Below are positions 40,642-50,239 of a stretch of 64,000 nt of DNA, piece after piece (the first letter of the stretch is position 1; every line of letters begins with the position of its first letter). Below the pieces are notes generated by a model. It ran no database searches. It was not told where the DNA came from and saw only the letters and a program-made list of their open reading frames with translations. Position numbers and translations under genes: made by a program. The DNA is from Arcobacter sp. FWKO B (GTDB lineage Bacteria; Campylobacterota; Campylobacteria; Campylobacterales; Arcobacteraceae). The stretch spans positions 1,736,001 to 1,800,000 of the forward strand of contig NZ_CP041403.1 in NCBI RefSeq assembly GCF_014844135.1. The letters run 5' to 3'.

Positions 40642-42266
40642 TGTTTAGTTCAGTTATAAAAAAAGAGTGGATAAAAATCAAGTATTTCATTTACGCTTTA
40701 GCACTTTTTGGTGTGGTAGTTATAGGATATTTTTGGTACAACCTCAACTTTGAGTTTGCTACAATAGAGCCAAAATCCATGATGTGGTATAGGTTTGCTC
40801 ATCTTGAACAAAAGCCTTATTTTGAGTTTTTGTATTTTTTCTTGCTTATTGGTGTGATGGTTAGTTTGACTCAGTTTATACCTGAGAGGGTGCGAAATAG
40901 GATAAAAATCATCACACATCTTCCAATATCACTCAAAAAAGCATTGATTATACACCTTGGAGTTGGGTTATTTTTTATTGTTATTGTGTGTAGTATTTTG
41001 AGTGTATTTATTATAAGTATTATTCTTTTTTACTATCCTGTAGAGATATTAGGTGTTGTTGTCAAAGATTTATTTTTCTTTTTCTTGGCTACTTTGATAG
41101 TTTATTTTGGTATTAGTGCTGCTATTATTGACAAATCTCCTTTGGTTGGAGGGATTAAGTTTTTTATCTCTATTTTGGCTATTTTTACATTTTTCAAACT
41201 AAGATTTGAACTTTTGGATTTGGGATTCTTATTTGTTATAGTAGTGTTATTTTTTGTAGTGCTTGATAGCTTTTATAGTATCAAAGAGCAAAGGCTCTCT
41301 CATCTTACATTTAAGATTTTTGCATTTTTATCACTATTATTTGTCCTTTTTAGTACACTCAACTTATATCAAAACAAATATAGCACCTCGTTTACCAAAT
41401 ATTATATTTTTTATTCTCCGACACTTGGGGAGTTTGTATATCAAAAAAACTTTGGTGATCATAGATTTGAATACGCAAGTCAAAGTGGCACAAAGTTTGA
41501 CCAAAAAGGCTATGAGTCAACTTTACCTTTTGTATATTGGAGAGATTTGGAGATACAAGGCTTGTTGCCACTTGATATTGATGGTATGATATATGATAAA
41601 AAAACCATCCAAGAAAGCCGTCTAAGCTTTGGTTATGAGCCAAAATACCTTATCAAAAAAGAGCTAGAACTCTATCCACTTATCAACCCACAAACTACCC
41701 TTGGAATGATAAGATTTCCATCTGAGGCGATAGTATTTAGTGATACAAAAGTAAGGATTTATGACTCAGAGCATGACCATGAAGAAGAATGTAAAGAAGA
41801 AGACCTAAATGAAGAGCTTCAAACACTCCTAAGAGCCTATAATGTAAGCTTACCAATCAAACAAATATACGGCAAAGCAACCAATATGAAACCATATGAT
41901 TTAGGTTATTTTATAATAGACAAAAACGATAGATTATTCAACCTCCACAGAGCAGATTACACTCTACATCTCAAAGAACTACCATCATCACCTTATATGA
42001 AAATCGCTCACATAGAAATCAGCGAAAACAGACAAAAACTCCTAGCTGGATACGCAATAGATGAAAAAAACAATTTTTATATCATAGATTATGAAACTTT
42101 AGAGTTTAAGTCTGTGGATTTAGAAGGGTTTGATTATAAAACGATGAGATTGCAATTATACAGCGACCCAAAATATTACCTGATAAGATATGATGATGGT
42201 GTCAGCTATCACGCAAGAGTTTATGATAAAGAATTTAATTTTATTGATGGTATAGTGGTAAAATAG
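40641..42266 (+). CDS. ABC transporter permease-like membrane protein
   Basis: A 541-residue protein with about seven membrane segments in residues 15-255 and then a roughly 280-residue region expected outside the membrane, with beta-propeller-like strand repeats (DIDGMIYDKKT, FIIDKNDRLFNLHRADY, AIDEKNNFYIIDYETLEF). It overlaps the stop of the ATPase gene by one base in TAATG, so it was the partner of that ATPase. Substrate unknown. With the ATPase damaged, it may be non-functional or use another ATPase. Confidence 0.75.
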   Translation: MFSSVIKKEWIKIKYFIYALALFGVVVIGYFWYNLNFEFATIEPKSMMWYRFAHLEQKPYFEFLYFFLLIGVMVSLTQFIPERVRNRIKIITHLPISLKKALIIHLGVGLFFIVIVCSILSVFIISIILFYYPVEILGVVVKDLFFFFLATLIVYFGISAAIIDKSPLVGGIKFFISILAIFTFFKLRFELLDLGFLFVIVVLFFVVLDSFYSIKEQRLSHLTFKIFAFLSLLFVLFSTLNLYQNKYSTSFTKYYIFYSPTLGEFVYQKNFGDHRFEYASQSGTKFDQKGYESTLPFVYWRDLEIQGLLPLDIDGMIYDKKTIQESRLSFGYEPKYLIKKELELYPLINPQTTLGMIRFPSEAIVFSDTKVRIYDSEHDHEEECKEEDLNEELQTLLRAYNVSLPIKQIYGKATNMKPYDLGYFIIDKNDRLFNLHRADYTLHLKELPSSPYMKIAHIEISENRQKLLAGYAIDEKNNFYIIDYETLEFKSVDLEGFDYKTMRLQLYSDPKYYLIRYDDGVSYHARVYDKEFNFIDGIVVK

Positions 42267-42288
42267 TTTTGTATAAGAGGTATGTTTT

Positions 42289-42453
42289 ATGTGTTTGGTT
42301 ATTTCTGTTGTTTTGATTGCATTAGGTGTTAGTTTTTATTTAGATGGTAATACTACTCAATCTTTGATTTACTTTGGAATATCTTTGCCATTTTTGATTG
42401 TATTTGCTTGGCGTATTAAGGGTTATCTAAAAAATAAAAAAAGTGATTTCTGA
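42289..42453 (+). CDS. Small two-helix membrane protein, unknown
   Basis: A 54-residue protein, MCLVISVVLIALGVSFYLDG at the start and a second hydrophobic stretch SLIYFGISLPFLIVFAW, ending in a basic tail (RIKGYLKNKKSDF). The start has AGAGG 10 nt upstream. It follows the permease by 22 bp. No function recognised. Confidence 0.6.
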   Translation: MCLVISVVLIALGVSFYLDGNTTQSLIYFGISLPFLIVFAWRIKGYLKNKKSDF

Positions 42454-42520
42454 TTTTCTTACATAAGAAATACTTATTTTATGATATAATTATACTTGAT
42501 AAAAAATAAGGAGGCGGAAG

Positions 42521-42733
42521 ATGACAAAAAATGTAGGTAAAATCGACAAAATTGCAAGAATAGCAATAGGTATAGTAATTATTCTCTTAGGTATCATGAC
42601 AGGAAGTTGGCTTGGTATTATAGGACTTATTCCTTTGGCGACTGGAATTATTGGATGGTGCCCGCTTTATTGCCCTTTGAAAATAAACACTTGCTGTAAA
42701 AACGACGGGTGTGATGTAAAGAAAGACTCTTAA
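42521..42733 (+). CDS. DUF2892-like inner-membrane protein with Cys-rich end
   Basis: A 70-residue protein. NVGKIDKIARIAIGIVIILLG and the glycine-rich pair of membrane helices (IGLIPLATGIIGWCPLY) match DUF2892 (YgaP membrane part) proteins. The end has many cysteines (WCPLYCPLKINTCCKNDGC), unlike the shortest members, which suggests thiol or metal chemistry. Strong GGAGGCGG ribosome binding site. An imperfect hairpin, TTGGATACT/AGTATCCAA, follows at 42750-42777. Confidence 0.85.
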   Translation: MTKNVGKIDKIARIAIGIVIILLGIMTGSWLGIIGLIPLATGIIGWCPLYCPLKINTCCKNDGCDVKKDS

Positions 42734-42885
42734 ATTCCTTTTTAGTTGTTTGGATACTATAATTGTTTAGTATCCAAGCGGCAAAAATTAGACACTTAAA
42801 ATATGAAATATTGCAATTTGTAATATTTTTAATTATTACTCTAAAATCTTGATAAAATTGTTTATCAAATTTACGGAGTAGTACA

Positions 42886-43422
42886 ATGAGAAACTTGCCC
42901 CAAGAAATAATAGAAAACCAAATCTATGAAATACGGAATCTAAAAGTAATGCTAGATAGTGATTTAGCTAAACTTTATGAAGTAGAAACCAAAAGAATTA
43001 ACGAAGCGGTCAAAAATAATCCAGAAAAATTTCCTGAAGATTTTTATTTTGAGCTAACACAGAGCGAAAGTGAAAACTTGAAGTCGAAAATTTCGACCTC
43101 AAGTTGGGGTGGAAGAAGAAAGGCTGTTAAAGTCTTCACCGAACAAGGTGTATATATGTTAGCTACAGTTCTAAAAAGTCAAGTTGCAACAGATGTTACA
43201 ATCAACATAATGCGTACTTTTACAAAACTTAGAGAATTTGCTTTGACATATAAAGATATAGTAATAGAACTTAAAAATCTCAAAGAAAATCTAAAACTAA
43301 CCCAAAACCAAACTAGTGAAAACTCACAACATATTAAAACAGCATTTGAAATATTGTCTCAAATATTAGAAGATACTAAAAATACAGAGGAAAAAGTGAT
43401 GGGATTTAGGCATAAGCCATAA
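42886..43422 (+). CDS. ORF6N-domain DNA-binding protein
   Basis: A 178-residue protein whose first 90 residues form an ORF6N domain: IYEIRNLKVMLDSDLAKLYE, RINEAVKNNPEKFPEDFYFE and KAVKVFTEQGVYMLATVL. The rest is helical and coiled (EFALTYKDIVIELKNLKENL). The domain is typical of phage antirepressor-like and mobile accessory proteins; no other phage gene is present. It converges with the DUF234-like gene with no gap. Confidence 0.88.
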   Translation: MRNLPQEIIENQIYEIRNLKVMLDSDLAKLYEVETKRINEAVKNNPEKFPEDFYFELTQSESENLKSKISTSSWGGRRKAVKVFTEQGVYMLATVLKSQVATDVTINIMRTFTKLREFALTYKDIVIELKNLKENLKLTQNQTSENSQHIKTAFEILSQILEDTKNTEEKVMGFRHKP

Positions 43423-44232
43423 TCACCCCACTAAACTCTTAAAACTCTTAGCACTAAAAAGTCTTAAATTTTCACTTTTGAGGCTTTTTAGTTCGGTGCT
43501 ATATCCGTTTTTTGCAAAAAGAGCTACAATATCAGGTACTATACCGCTATTTTGGCAGTTTTGAAGAAGTGTGTTGAGTTCACTTTTTTTCATTTTCGTA
43601 TCTGAATTTTTGCAGTATCCTACTATTACTTTGCCTGAAGTTGTTTTGGCTAGAGGTGTGATTTGGATTTTTTCATCCCAGTATTGACCCACTTGTTTGA
43701 TACTATCATCTTCAAATGCAATTTTTAGATAAGCAAGGGCTAACTCTTCAAAAATAAAATCACTAAAATCAGCTTCACGACCTGCAAATTTGCTATGAAA
43801 TTCCTCAAAATTCCCTTCTTTTATCCCTTTGTAAATAGGTGAAACGAAGCCAAACCAAAACCTCATAAAAGGGTTTGTAAAAAGTAGTTTTTTGGCTATC
43901 TTAGCGTCACTTCTTTTGTTTGCCATAAAGTGTTGAGATGATTCTAATTCTATAATTCCTTTTTCACAAAGGCTATCTACACATTTCATTCCCTCTTCAA
44001 AACTCACATGAGCCCTTTTGAAGGCATTTGTAGTTTTTCTATCACCTAGAGCTATACCGCTAAGTACCGCATGATCCACGCTGTATCCACCTGTTAGGTA
44101 GTTTACTTCGCTTCTTAGGTTATTGTACTCTTTTAAGATATGTTTTTCGATAAGTTCAAGCAGAGGTTTTGTGGTGTCTATTTGTATATCTATTCCCCCA
44201 AAAACAGTGAAATACTTGATTGCTGTTGGCAT
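43423..44232 (-). CDS. DUF234-like protein with PD-(D/E)XK-type region
   Basis: A 269-residue protein from its first ATG. The middle (TNPFMRFWFGFVSPIYKGIK) and the end (QYWDEKIQITPLAKTTSGKVIVGYCK) resemble the DUF234 C-terminal part of archaeal-type ATPases, here without the ATPase. In-frame sequence upstream, from about 44301 (ITLDKSIKELFSIFCKQNNL), reads as a natural N-terminal helix preceded by AAGGA, but its first codon is ATA, so either a rare start or a lost ATG is involved. Function unknown. Confidence 0.7.
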   Translation of the reverse strand: MPTAIKYFTVFGGIDIQIDTTKPLLELIEKHILKEYNNLRSEVNYLTGGYSVDHAVLSGIALGDRKTTNAFKRAHVSFEEGMKCVDSLCEKGIIELESSQHFMANKRSDAKIAKKLLFTNPFMRFWFGFVSPIYKGIKEGNFEEFHSKFAGREADFSDFIFEELALAYLKIAFEDDSIKQVGQYWDEKIQITPLAKTTSGKVIVGYCKNSDTKMKKSELNTLLQNCQNSGIVPDIVALFAKNGYSTELKSLKSENLRLFSAKSFKSLVG

Positions 44233-44310
44233 ATCAGTTAGGTTGTTTTGTTTACAAAAAATGCTAAAAAGCTCTTTTATTGATTTGTCTAGTGTTATTA
44301 TGGTGTATCC

Positions 44311-44763
44311 TTAATTTTTATTATATTTTTGCAAAAAACTATTGATAGAATTTGCAAACATTTGAGCGTCTTTTTGTCCAAAAGGTGCAGGACCTTTTGT
44401 AAGCTCACCGCTATCTCTGATACTTTGCATAAGATTTCTTATGGCAAGGTATTGTTTTACATTGTCTTTTGTGTACATATCACCTCGATGATCTATTGCA
44501 TGAGCTTCAAGGTCTATCACCCTAGAAGCAAGAGGAATATCGGCAGTTATGACCAAATCATCCTTGGATAACATCTGTACTATTTTATCATCAGCTTCGT
44601 CAGCCTTGGTATCGACTATCGAATAACTGATACTTTGAGACTCCCCGATGGTTATTTTTTTGTTTGATATGACATAAGTTTTTATTTGTTGCTTATTTAT
44701 AGCTCTCAAAACTATAGGTTTTAGCAAGTTAGGAAAAGCATCTCCATCTATAAAAATAGTCAT
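44311..44763 (-). CDS. YaiI/YqxD family (DUF188) protein
   Basis: A 150-residue protein with the DUF188 pattern: MTIFIDGDAFPNLLKPIVLR at the start, DTKADEADDKIVQM, DLVITADIPLASRVI, and ...AHAIDHRGDMYTKDNV. The fold is related to PIN-like nucleases, with conserved aspartates, but no activity has been assigned. Well conserved in many bacteria. It is followed by the DUF234-like gene within 10 bp. Confidence 0.93.
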   Translation of the reverse strand: MTIFIDGDAFPNLLKPIVLRAINKQQIKTYVISNKKITIGESQSISYSIVDTKADEADDKIVQMLSKDDLVITADIPLASRVIDLEAHAIDHRGDMYTKDNVKQYLAIRNLMQSIRDSGELTKGPAPFGQKDAQMFANSINSFLQKYNKN

Positions 44764-44835
44764 TATCTCTTATTCGCCAATCGTTTCATAACACGAATTG
44801 TACTATAATATCAGCGATTTTACAAGGAGAATTTT

Positions 44836-46947
44836 TTGCAAACGGATTTAATACAGATATTAGAACAAAAAACAAATATTTCAAGAGAGCATATTATAAA
44901 TATTTTGAGATTTTTACAAGAGGGTTGTACCATCCCGTTTATTGCTAGATATAGAAAAGATTTTACAGCAAATGCAAGTGATGAGGATTTGAGGAAGTTT
45001 GAGGAGATTTATGAGTATTCTTTGAAACTTTTGGCAAGAAAAGAGGAGATAATAGCTATCTTAAAAGAGAGAAATTTCCTAGATGAAAAAGTAAACAAAG
45101 CTATCGAAGAAGCTGCGACTTTGCAGGGCTTAGAAGATATTTATGCACCGTATAAAGAGAAAAAATCTTCAAGAACTACAAATGCTATAGAAAACGGACT
45201 GGAGCCTTTGGCAAATATTATCCAATCTATGAGATATACAACTCAAGAAGTAGAACAAAAAGCAAAACAGTTTCTAAACCAAAATATCACTACTGTAGAA
45301 GATGCCATAAAAGGTGCAAGTGACATCATAGCTCAAAGATACGCCGATGATTTCAAAACAAAAGAAGCTATACGAAATATCATAGCAAACCACGGCGTTT
45401 TGGAAACCAAAAAAACAAAAACCTTCGATGAAAACGGACTTTATAAAATCTATGCAGATATAAACGAAAAAATAAAATATATCAAATCATATAGATTTTT
45501 AGCTATCAATAGAGCCGTAGAGCAAAAGCAACTAACAGCAAAAATAGAGGTTGATGAGAACCATATCTTAGAAAATATCAAAAAATACAAAATCCCTTCA
45601 AATGCCCAAAGCTCGTGGACAATAGTTTTTGAAGCATACAAAGACGGACTAAAAAGGCTTTTGTTACCTGCACTAAAAAGGGAAGCTTTATCAAACCTTG
45701 AACAAAAGGCATCAAAAGAAGCAATAGAGCTTTTCGGTAAAAACCTAAAAGAGCTTTTACTCACTCCACCCCTTGTCAATCAAGTGATTTTAGGGATGGA
45801 TCCAGGGTTTGTGAGTGGGTGCAAATTAGCGGTTATCGATGAAAACGGTGAGTTTTTGCAAAGCGGAGTGATATACCCTACAAAGCCAAAGGAGGATATT
45901 GAAGGTGCTTCAAAGACCGTCCTTGAGCTTATCAAAAAACATCGTGTTACTTCTATAGCTATAGGCAACGGAACTGCATCGCAAGAAACGGCGGAGTTCG
46001 TCTCAAAACTTATAGAAACACACAATCTTGATATAAAATACGCAGTGGTGAGTGAAACGGGAGCTAGTGTATATTCGGCATCCAAAATAGCAAGTGAGGA
46101 GTATCCAGACCTTGATGTGACCATAAGAGGTGCTATATCAATAGCAGCAAGACTAAGAGACCCTATGGCTACTTTGGTCAAAATCGACCCAAAATCGCTT
46201 GGAATTGGTCAGTATCAGCACGATGTAAACCAAAAAGAGCTATCACAAAAGCTTGAAAACGTAACAATAGATTTGGTAAACAAAGTAGGGGTTGATATAA
46301 ATTCAGCTTCGTACAAACTTCTTTCTTTCGTATCTGGTATTAGTGAAAATTTGGCAAAAAATATCATAAAACACAAAAACAAAATCAAACAATTCAAAAC
46401 CAAAAAAGAGCTTTTGGATGTCAAAGGGATAGGGCAAAAAGCCTATGAACAAAGTGTAGGATTCTTGCGTATCAAAGAGGGCAATAGCATACTTGACAAC
46501 ACAGGCATACATCCTGATAACTACGATATAGTAAGAGCTTTGGAAGCAAAATACAATATAGCTGATATTAAAGAGAACCAAATAGACTCTATAGCCAAAG
46601 ATTTGGGATGTTTGCCTTTGCTTTTGCAAGATATTATCCGTGAACTCAAAAAACCTGGGCTTGATATAAGAAGTGAGTTAAACGAGGTGGAGTTTTCAAA
46701 GGATATTACGAAAATAGAGGATTTACAAGAGGGCTTTATACTTAGCGGTGTGGTGAGAAATATCACCGATTTTGGTGCTTTTGTGGATATTGGACTCAAA
46801 AACGACGCACTTTTGCATATCTCACAGATAAGCAACCAAAGAATATCCCATCCGGCAGATGTGCTAAGTATCAACCAACAACTAAAAAATCTCAAGGTTT
46901 TGAGTGTGGATTTGGATAAACAAAGAGTATCGTTGAGTTTGAAGTAG
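44836..46947 (+). CDS. tex: Tex family S1 RNA-binding protein
   Basis: A 703-residue Tex protein. The order is the N-terminal helical domain (YEYSLKLLARKEEIIAILKE), YqgF-like nuclease fold (NQVILGMDPGFVSGCKLAVI), HhH (LLDVKGIGQKAYEQSVGFLR), and the C-terminal S1 domain (GVVRNITDFGAFVDIGLKND). Family members bind nucleic acid and affect transcription and, in some species, toxin expression. The start is a TTG at 44836 with AAGGAG upstream; no ATG exists at this point. Confidence 0.95.
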   Translation: MQTDLIQILEQKTNISREHIINILRFLQEGCTIPFIARYRKDFTANASDEDLRKFEEIYEYSLKLLARKEEIIAILKERNFLDEKVNKAIEEAATLQGLEDIYAPYKEKKSSRTTNAIENGLEPLANIIQSMRYTTQEVEQKAKQFLNQNITTVEDAIKGASDIIAQRYADDFKTKEAIRNIIANHGVLETKKTKTFDENGLYKIYADINEKIKYIKSYRFLAINRAVEQKQLTAKIEVDENHILENIKKYKIPSNAQSSWTIVFEAYKDGLKRLLLPALKREALSNLEQKASKEAIELFGKNLKELLLTPPLVNQVILGMDPGFVSGCKLAVIDENGEFLQSGVIYPTKPKEDIEGASKTVLELIKKHRVTSIAIGNGTASQETAEFVSKLIETHNLDIKYAVVSETGASVYSASKIASEEYPDLDVTIRGAISIAARLRDPMATLVKIDPKSLGIGQYQHDVNQKELSQKLENVTIDLVNKVGVDINSASYKLLSFVSGISENLAKNIIKHKNKIKQFKTKKELLDVKGIGQKAYEQSVGFLRIKEGNSILDNTGIHPDNYDIVRALEAKYNIADIKENQIDSIAKDLGCLPLLLQDIIRELKKPGLDIRSELNEVEFSKDITKIEDLQEGFILSGVVRNITDFGAFVDIGLKNDALLHISQISNQRISHPADVLSINQQLKNLKVLSVDLDKQRVSLSLK

Positions 46948-46956
46948 GGGGATTAA

Positions 46957-47238
46957 ATGGCAGTTTATGTAATAGGACAAATCAAGATAAAAAACCAAGA
47001 CAAATGGCAAGAGTACAAAAACCAAGTGGCAGATACACTTATACCCTACGGTGGGAAAGTTTTATTTCGCGGAACTCAAATAGACTCTTTTGTGGGTGTC
47101 ACCGAGTATCCCGATGTGGTAGCTATAGAGTTTGGAACAGCCGACATCGCAAAACAATGGTACCAGAGCAAAGAATACCAAAGTTTGGTAGAGGTTAGAG
47201 AAAAAGGTGCTGATATTATTTTGCATGTTTATGGGTGA
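46957..47238 (+). CDS. DUF1330-like small protein
   Basis: A 93-residue ferredoxin-like-fold protein (MAVYVIGQIKIKNQDKWQEY; VAIEFGTADIAKQWYQSKEYQ), typical of DUF1330 in the dimeric alpha-beta barrel group. No enzymatic role is established. It follows tex by 9 bp with a GGGGG-rich ribosome binding site, so it is likely co-transcribed. Confidence 0.9.
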   Translation: MAVYVIGQIKIKNQDKWQEYKNQVADTLIPYGGKVLFRGTQIDSFVGVTEYPDVVAIEFGTADIAKQWYQSKEYQSLVEVREKGADIILHVYG

Positions 47239-47299
47239 AATATAAGATATTGATTATTTATAACTAATAAGTTATAATCTGTCAAGGAAAGGTTTGAAA

Positions 47300-49156
47300 A
47301 TGCAAAATCAACATATCAATCAATTTTTAGATTACTATAGCGGGCTTCCAAATCCTCAATATGCAATTTTATTAAAAGGTAAATGGGGAAGTGGGAAAAC
47401 ATATTTTATAAATGAATATAAAAAACATTTAGAAGAAAAAAACCAGAAATATATTTATGTAAGTTTGTATGGTGTTACTAAATACGATGAAATAGAAACA
47501 AAGTTTTTAGAATCTATTTATCCTAGGCTTTATAATAAAAAAACAATTTTTGCTGGTAAAATTGCTAAACAGCTTTTAAAAGGTACATTAAAAATTGATT
47601 TAGATTATGATGGTAAAGCTGATGGAAATGTAAGCATTCAAATACCTAATTTTAAGCCTGAGGATTTATTAAATACTAAAGATCATATTTTAATATTTGA
47701 TGATTTAGAAAGGTGTAGTATAAAGATAATTGATTTGTTAGGATATATAAACTATTTTGTAGAACATCAATCGTATAAAGTAATACTCATAGCAAACGAA
47801 GAAGAGTTAGAAAAAACAGAAAAATATAAAGAGATAAAAGAAAAACTTGTTGGAAAAACTTTTGAGTTTAAAACAAATGCAAATTTAGCTTATGATAGTT
47901 TTTTAAGTGAATTAAAAAATACAAATAAAGTAAAAGAAAATATTTTAGAAAAAGAGAAATCCAATATATTAGAACTTTTTGAAAAATCAAAGTCCAATAA
48001 TCTAAGAGCTTTAAGACAAAGTTTACTTGATTTTGAACGATTTTACGATGAAATTTTAATAACACATTTAGCGAAAGAGGAATTAGCAAAAGATGTTTTA
48101 TATTGGTTTTTTCTTTTTTCATTTGAAATTAGACAAGGGAATAGTGATATTTTAGATTTACCTAAATTGAGTGAAGAATATCATGAATTATTGATTGTTG
48201 ATAAGAAAGAAGATGAAGCAGAAAAAACAAAATATAAACTTTTGTTAAATAAATATAATTTATATAATTATTCAGATGCAATTATTTCTTTTGATTCGTG
48301 GAAAGAGGTATTATTAAATTCGAATATTAAACAAAAAGAAATAAATTTAGCTTTAAAAAACAGTCAATATTATTTTGATGAAAATACACCTTCTTGGAAA
48401 ATATTGACACAATTTCAGAAATTAGAAGATGATGAGTTTGAAAAGTTGTTACAAGATGTTTATAAAAAATTCTGTGACAATGAATATAAAGATTATAAAC
48501 ACTTTAAATTAGTGGCTTCAATGTTATTATCTTTTCAAGAATTAAATTTATTAAAAATTACATTTGAAGAACTTTTTATTTTAATTAAAAAAAATTTTAA
48601 TTCATTATTTGAAAAAAATTTTATCATTATTAAAGATATTCTATTTAGTAAAAATAAATTTATGGATGATAAAAGTTATGAAAATAGTCCATATATTGAA
48701 AGTTCTTCTTTTCAAGAGTTGTTAAAATACATTGATGACTTTGCTAGCAATAAGAAAAGTGTTATTTTGAAATATGAATCAGAAACAATTATTAACGCCA
48801 TTAAAGAGCAAAATCATAATAAACTTTTTGAATTATTGGAAGGTAAAAATGACATTAGAATAATTGATTACAAAGATAAGCCAATATTAAGTCAAATAAA
48901 TACAGATGATTTATTTAATGCACTTATGAAAACGAATGGTGTAACTATGCATTATTTTGGTGGCATTATAAAAGATAGATATAACAATAGAACAAAAGAG
49001 TTATTAGATGAAGAAGCTTTTTTAAAAGAATTATTGGGAAAAATTAATAATTATTTACAAAATAACGAAGTTAAAGTGAGTACTTATAATTTAAAAAAAG
49101 AAATTAAAGCAAATATTGAAATAGCATTAAGAGTAATATCTAATGTTCAAAACTGA
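47300..49156 (+). CDS. KAP-type P-loop NTPase
   Basis: A 618-residue NTPase. Walker A is G27-KWGSGK-T34, Walker B is ILIFDDLERC with Asp134-Asp135, and a sensor-like VILIANEEEL follows, matching KAP family P-loop proteins. The rest of the protein (about 230-618) is all-helical, very rich in Lys, Asn and Glu, and unrecognised. There is no clear pair of membrane helices as in classic KAP proteins. Lower GC and more asparagine than neighbouring genes suggest gene transfer. KAP NTPases are found in several phage-defence loci; here the role is inferred only. Confidence 0.8.
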   Translation: MQNQHINQFLDYYSGLPNPQYAILLKGKWGSGKTYFINEYKKHLEEKNQKYIYVSLYGVTKYDEIETKFLESIYPRLYNKKTIFAGKIAKQLLKGTLKIDLDYDGKADGNVSIQIPNFKPEDLLNTKDHILIFDDLERCSIKIIDLLGYINYFVEHQSYKVILIANEEELEKTEKYKEIKEKLVGKTFEFKTNANLAYDSFLSELKNTNKVKENILEKEKSNILELFEKSKSNNLRALRQSLLDFERFYDEILITHLAKEELAKDVLYWFFLFSFEIRQGNSDILDLPKLSEEYHELLIVDKKEDEAEKTKYKLLLNKYNLYNYSDAIISFDSWKEVLLNSNIKQKEINLALKNSQYYFDENTPSWKILTQFQKLEDDEFEKLLQDVYKKFCDNEYKDYKHFKLVASMLLSFQELNLLKITFEELFILIKKNFNSLFEKNFIIIKDILFSKNKFMDDKSYENSPYIESSSFQELLKYIDDFASNKKSVILKYESETIINAIKEQNHNKLFELLEGKNDIRIIDYKDKPILSQINTDDLFNALMKTNGVTMHYFGGIIKDRYNNRTKELLDEEAFLKELLGKINNYLQNNEVKVSTYNLKKEIKANIEIALRVISNVQN

Positions 49157-49252
49157 TATAGACAATAAAACATTGCAATTTGTCATATTTTTAGGATAAT
49201 TTTTCAAAGTAGTATATAATAACACCTGTCAAGACAAATTTTGGAGATATTC

Positions 49253-49465
49253 ATGGAAAAAGATTTTATGCCCATTATTTTACTCAAAGCAAAAGACTTT
49301 GCGACAGAGATAACTATCTACAATGAAAGAGAAAAATTTATGAACACCTAAGTTGAGATTTCAAACGAACACATCATTAACAATGAAGCAGTAAGAGATA
49401 CCTTGATAAGCAGAGGTATTATACCTGAAAATCTCAAACCAGACAGTAACCAACCATACTTCTAA
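49253..49465 (+). pseudogene. Remnant of dinD-like gene
   Basis: A 71-codon frame with one internal TAA (49349-49351). Before it: ILLKAKDFATEITIYN; after it: ISNEHIINNEAVRDTLISRG and IIPENLKP. This is the C-terminal part of DNA-damage-inducible protein D (DinD). The rest of the gene is missing. The preceding 90 bp and the gap to 49579 hold nothing else that I can identify. Confidence 0.65.
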
Positions 49466-49579
49466 ACTTCTCAACCCTAACCGAATCAAAAAAATACAGT
49501 ACAATGAGTAATGCTATTTGTTGACTTTTATACGCTTTTCGGATAAAATACATACTATAATACATTTAGAGGTAGTTAG

Positions 49580-50239
49580 ATGACAGTTTCAGAAGTTATA
49601 GAATTATTAGACATACCATACACTACATTTCAAGATTGGAATAAAGTAGGGCATAAGAAATATCAATTAACTTTATTGTTACTAGGGCTTGACAAAGAAA
49701 GTGCATCTCAAATTATTTCAAAACAAAAAGAGAGTTTAAAGAGTACTCCAAAATACAAAGACACTACAAGATGGGTAGTATTACAAAAAAAATGGTTTGA
49801 TAGCGATTTGTTTTGGACTACGGCAGATAATACAAAACTTGAGATTAAAAATATTATTGTTATTTATATGGATAGGGCTACTCAAAGAAATACTGATAAA
49901 TTATGTGAACTTTTTGGGTATCAAAGAGTATATAATACGGTAGAAAAATACATCACAAATCCCAAAAATAAAAAAGAAGCTTTCAGACAAATTGAGTATT
50001 TTCAATATAAAAGATTCCGTATACCATTTTTATATACACAAGAAGAGTTGCAAGGTGATTATTTAAAATATCCTACACAAAGATTGATTGACTATTATTG
50101 TAATCTAAAAGGTTGCGATACAATTTTGGAGGAAGTGAAAAATAGAGATATGTCACAACATAAAAAACTTACTATTGAAAAAATGATAGAATATTACAAA
50201 AAGGAACTTGATGACACCACAGTTACTAAAAGTGCTTGA
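49580..50239 (+). CDS. Putative antitoxin partner of AbiEii-type toxin
   Basis: A 219-residue protein starting with a small helix-turn-helix-like part (MTVSEVIELLDIPYTTFQDW), then a domain with KWFDSDLFWTTADNTKL and MDRATQRNTDKLCELFGYQRV, resembling the short antitoxin-like domain often found upstream of AbiEii nucleotidyltransferases. The next gene starts inside its 3' end (29-bp overlap), the usual toxin-antitoxin layout. It is longer than most such partners and not a classic AbiEi with its winged helix at the front. Confidence 0.7.
   Translation: MTVSEVIELLDIPYTTFQDWNKVGHKKYQLTLLLLGLDKESASQIISKQKESLKSTPKYKDTTRWVVLQKKWFDSDLFWTTADNTKLEIKNIIVIYMDRATQRNTDKLCELFGYQRVYNTVEKYITNPKNKKEAFRQIEYFQYKRFRIPFLYTQEELQGDYLKYPTQRLIDYYCNLKGCDTILEEVKNRDMSQHKKLTIEKMIEYYKKELDDTTVTKSA

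Noticed and set aside
42886-43422. Prophage, suggested by the ORF6N protein
   Set aside because: No integrase, capsid, tail or lysis gene is near; a single ORF6N gene is common as an isolated accessory gene.
43423-44232. Restriction endonuclease
   Set aside because: The C-terminal part hints at a PD-(D/E)XK-type fold, but there is no methyltransferase partner, and similarity to DUF234 of archaeal-type ATPases is the better explanation.
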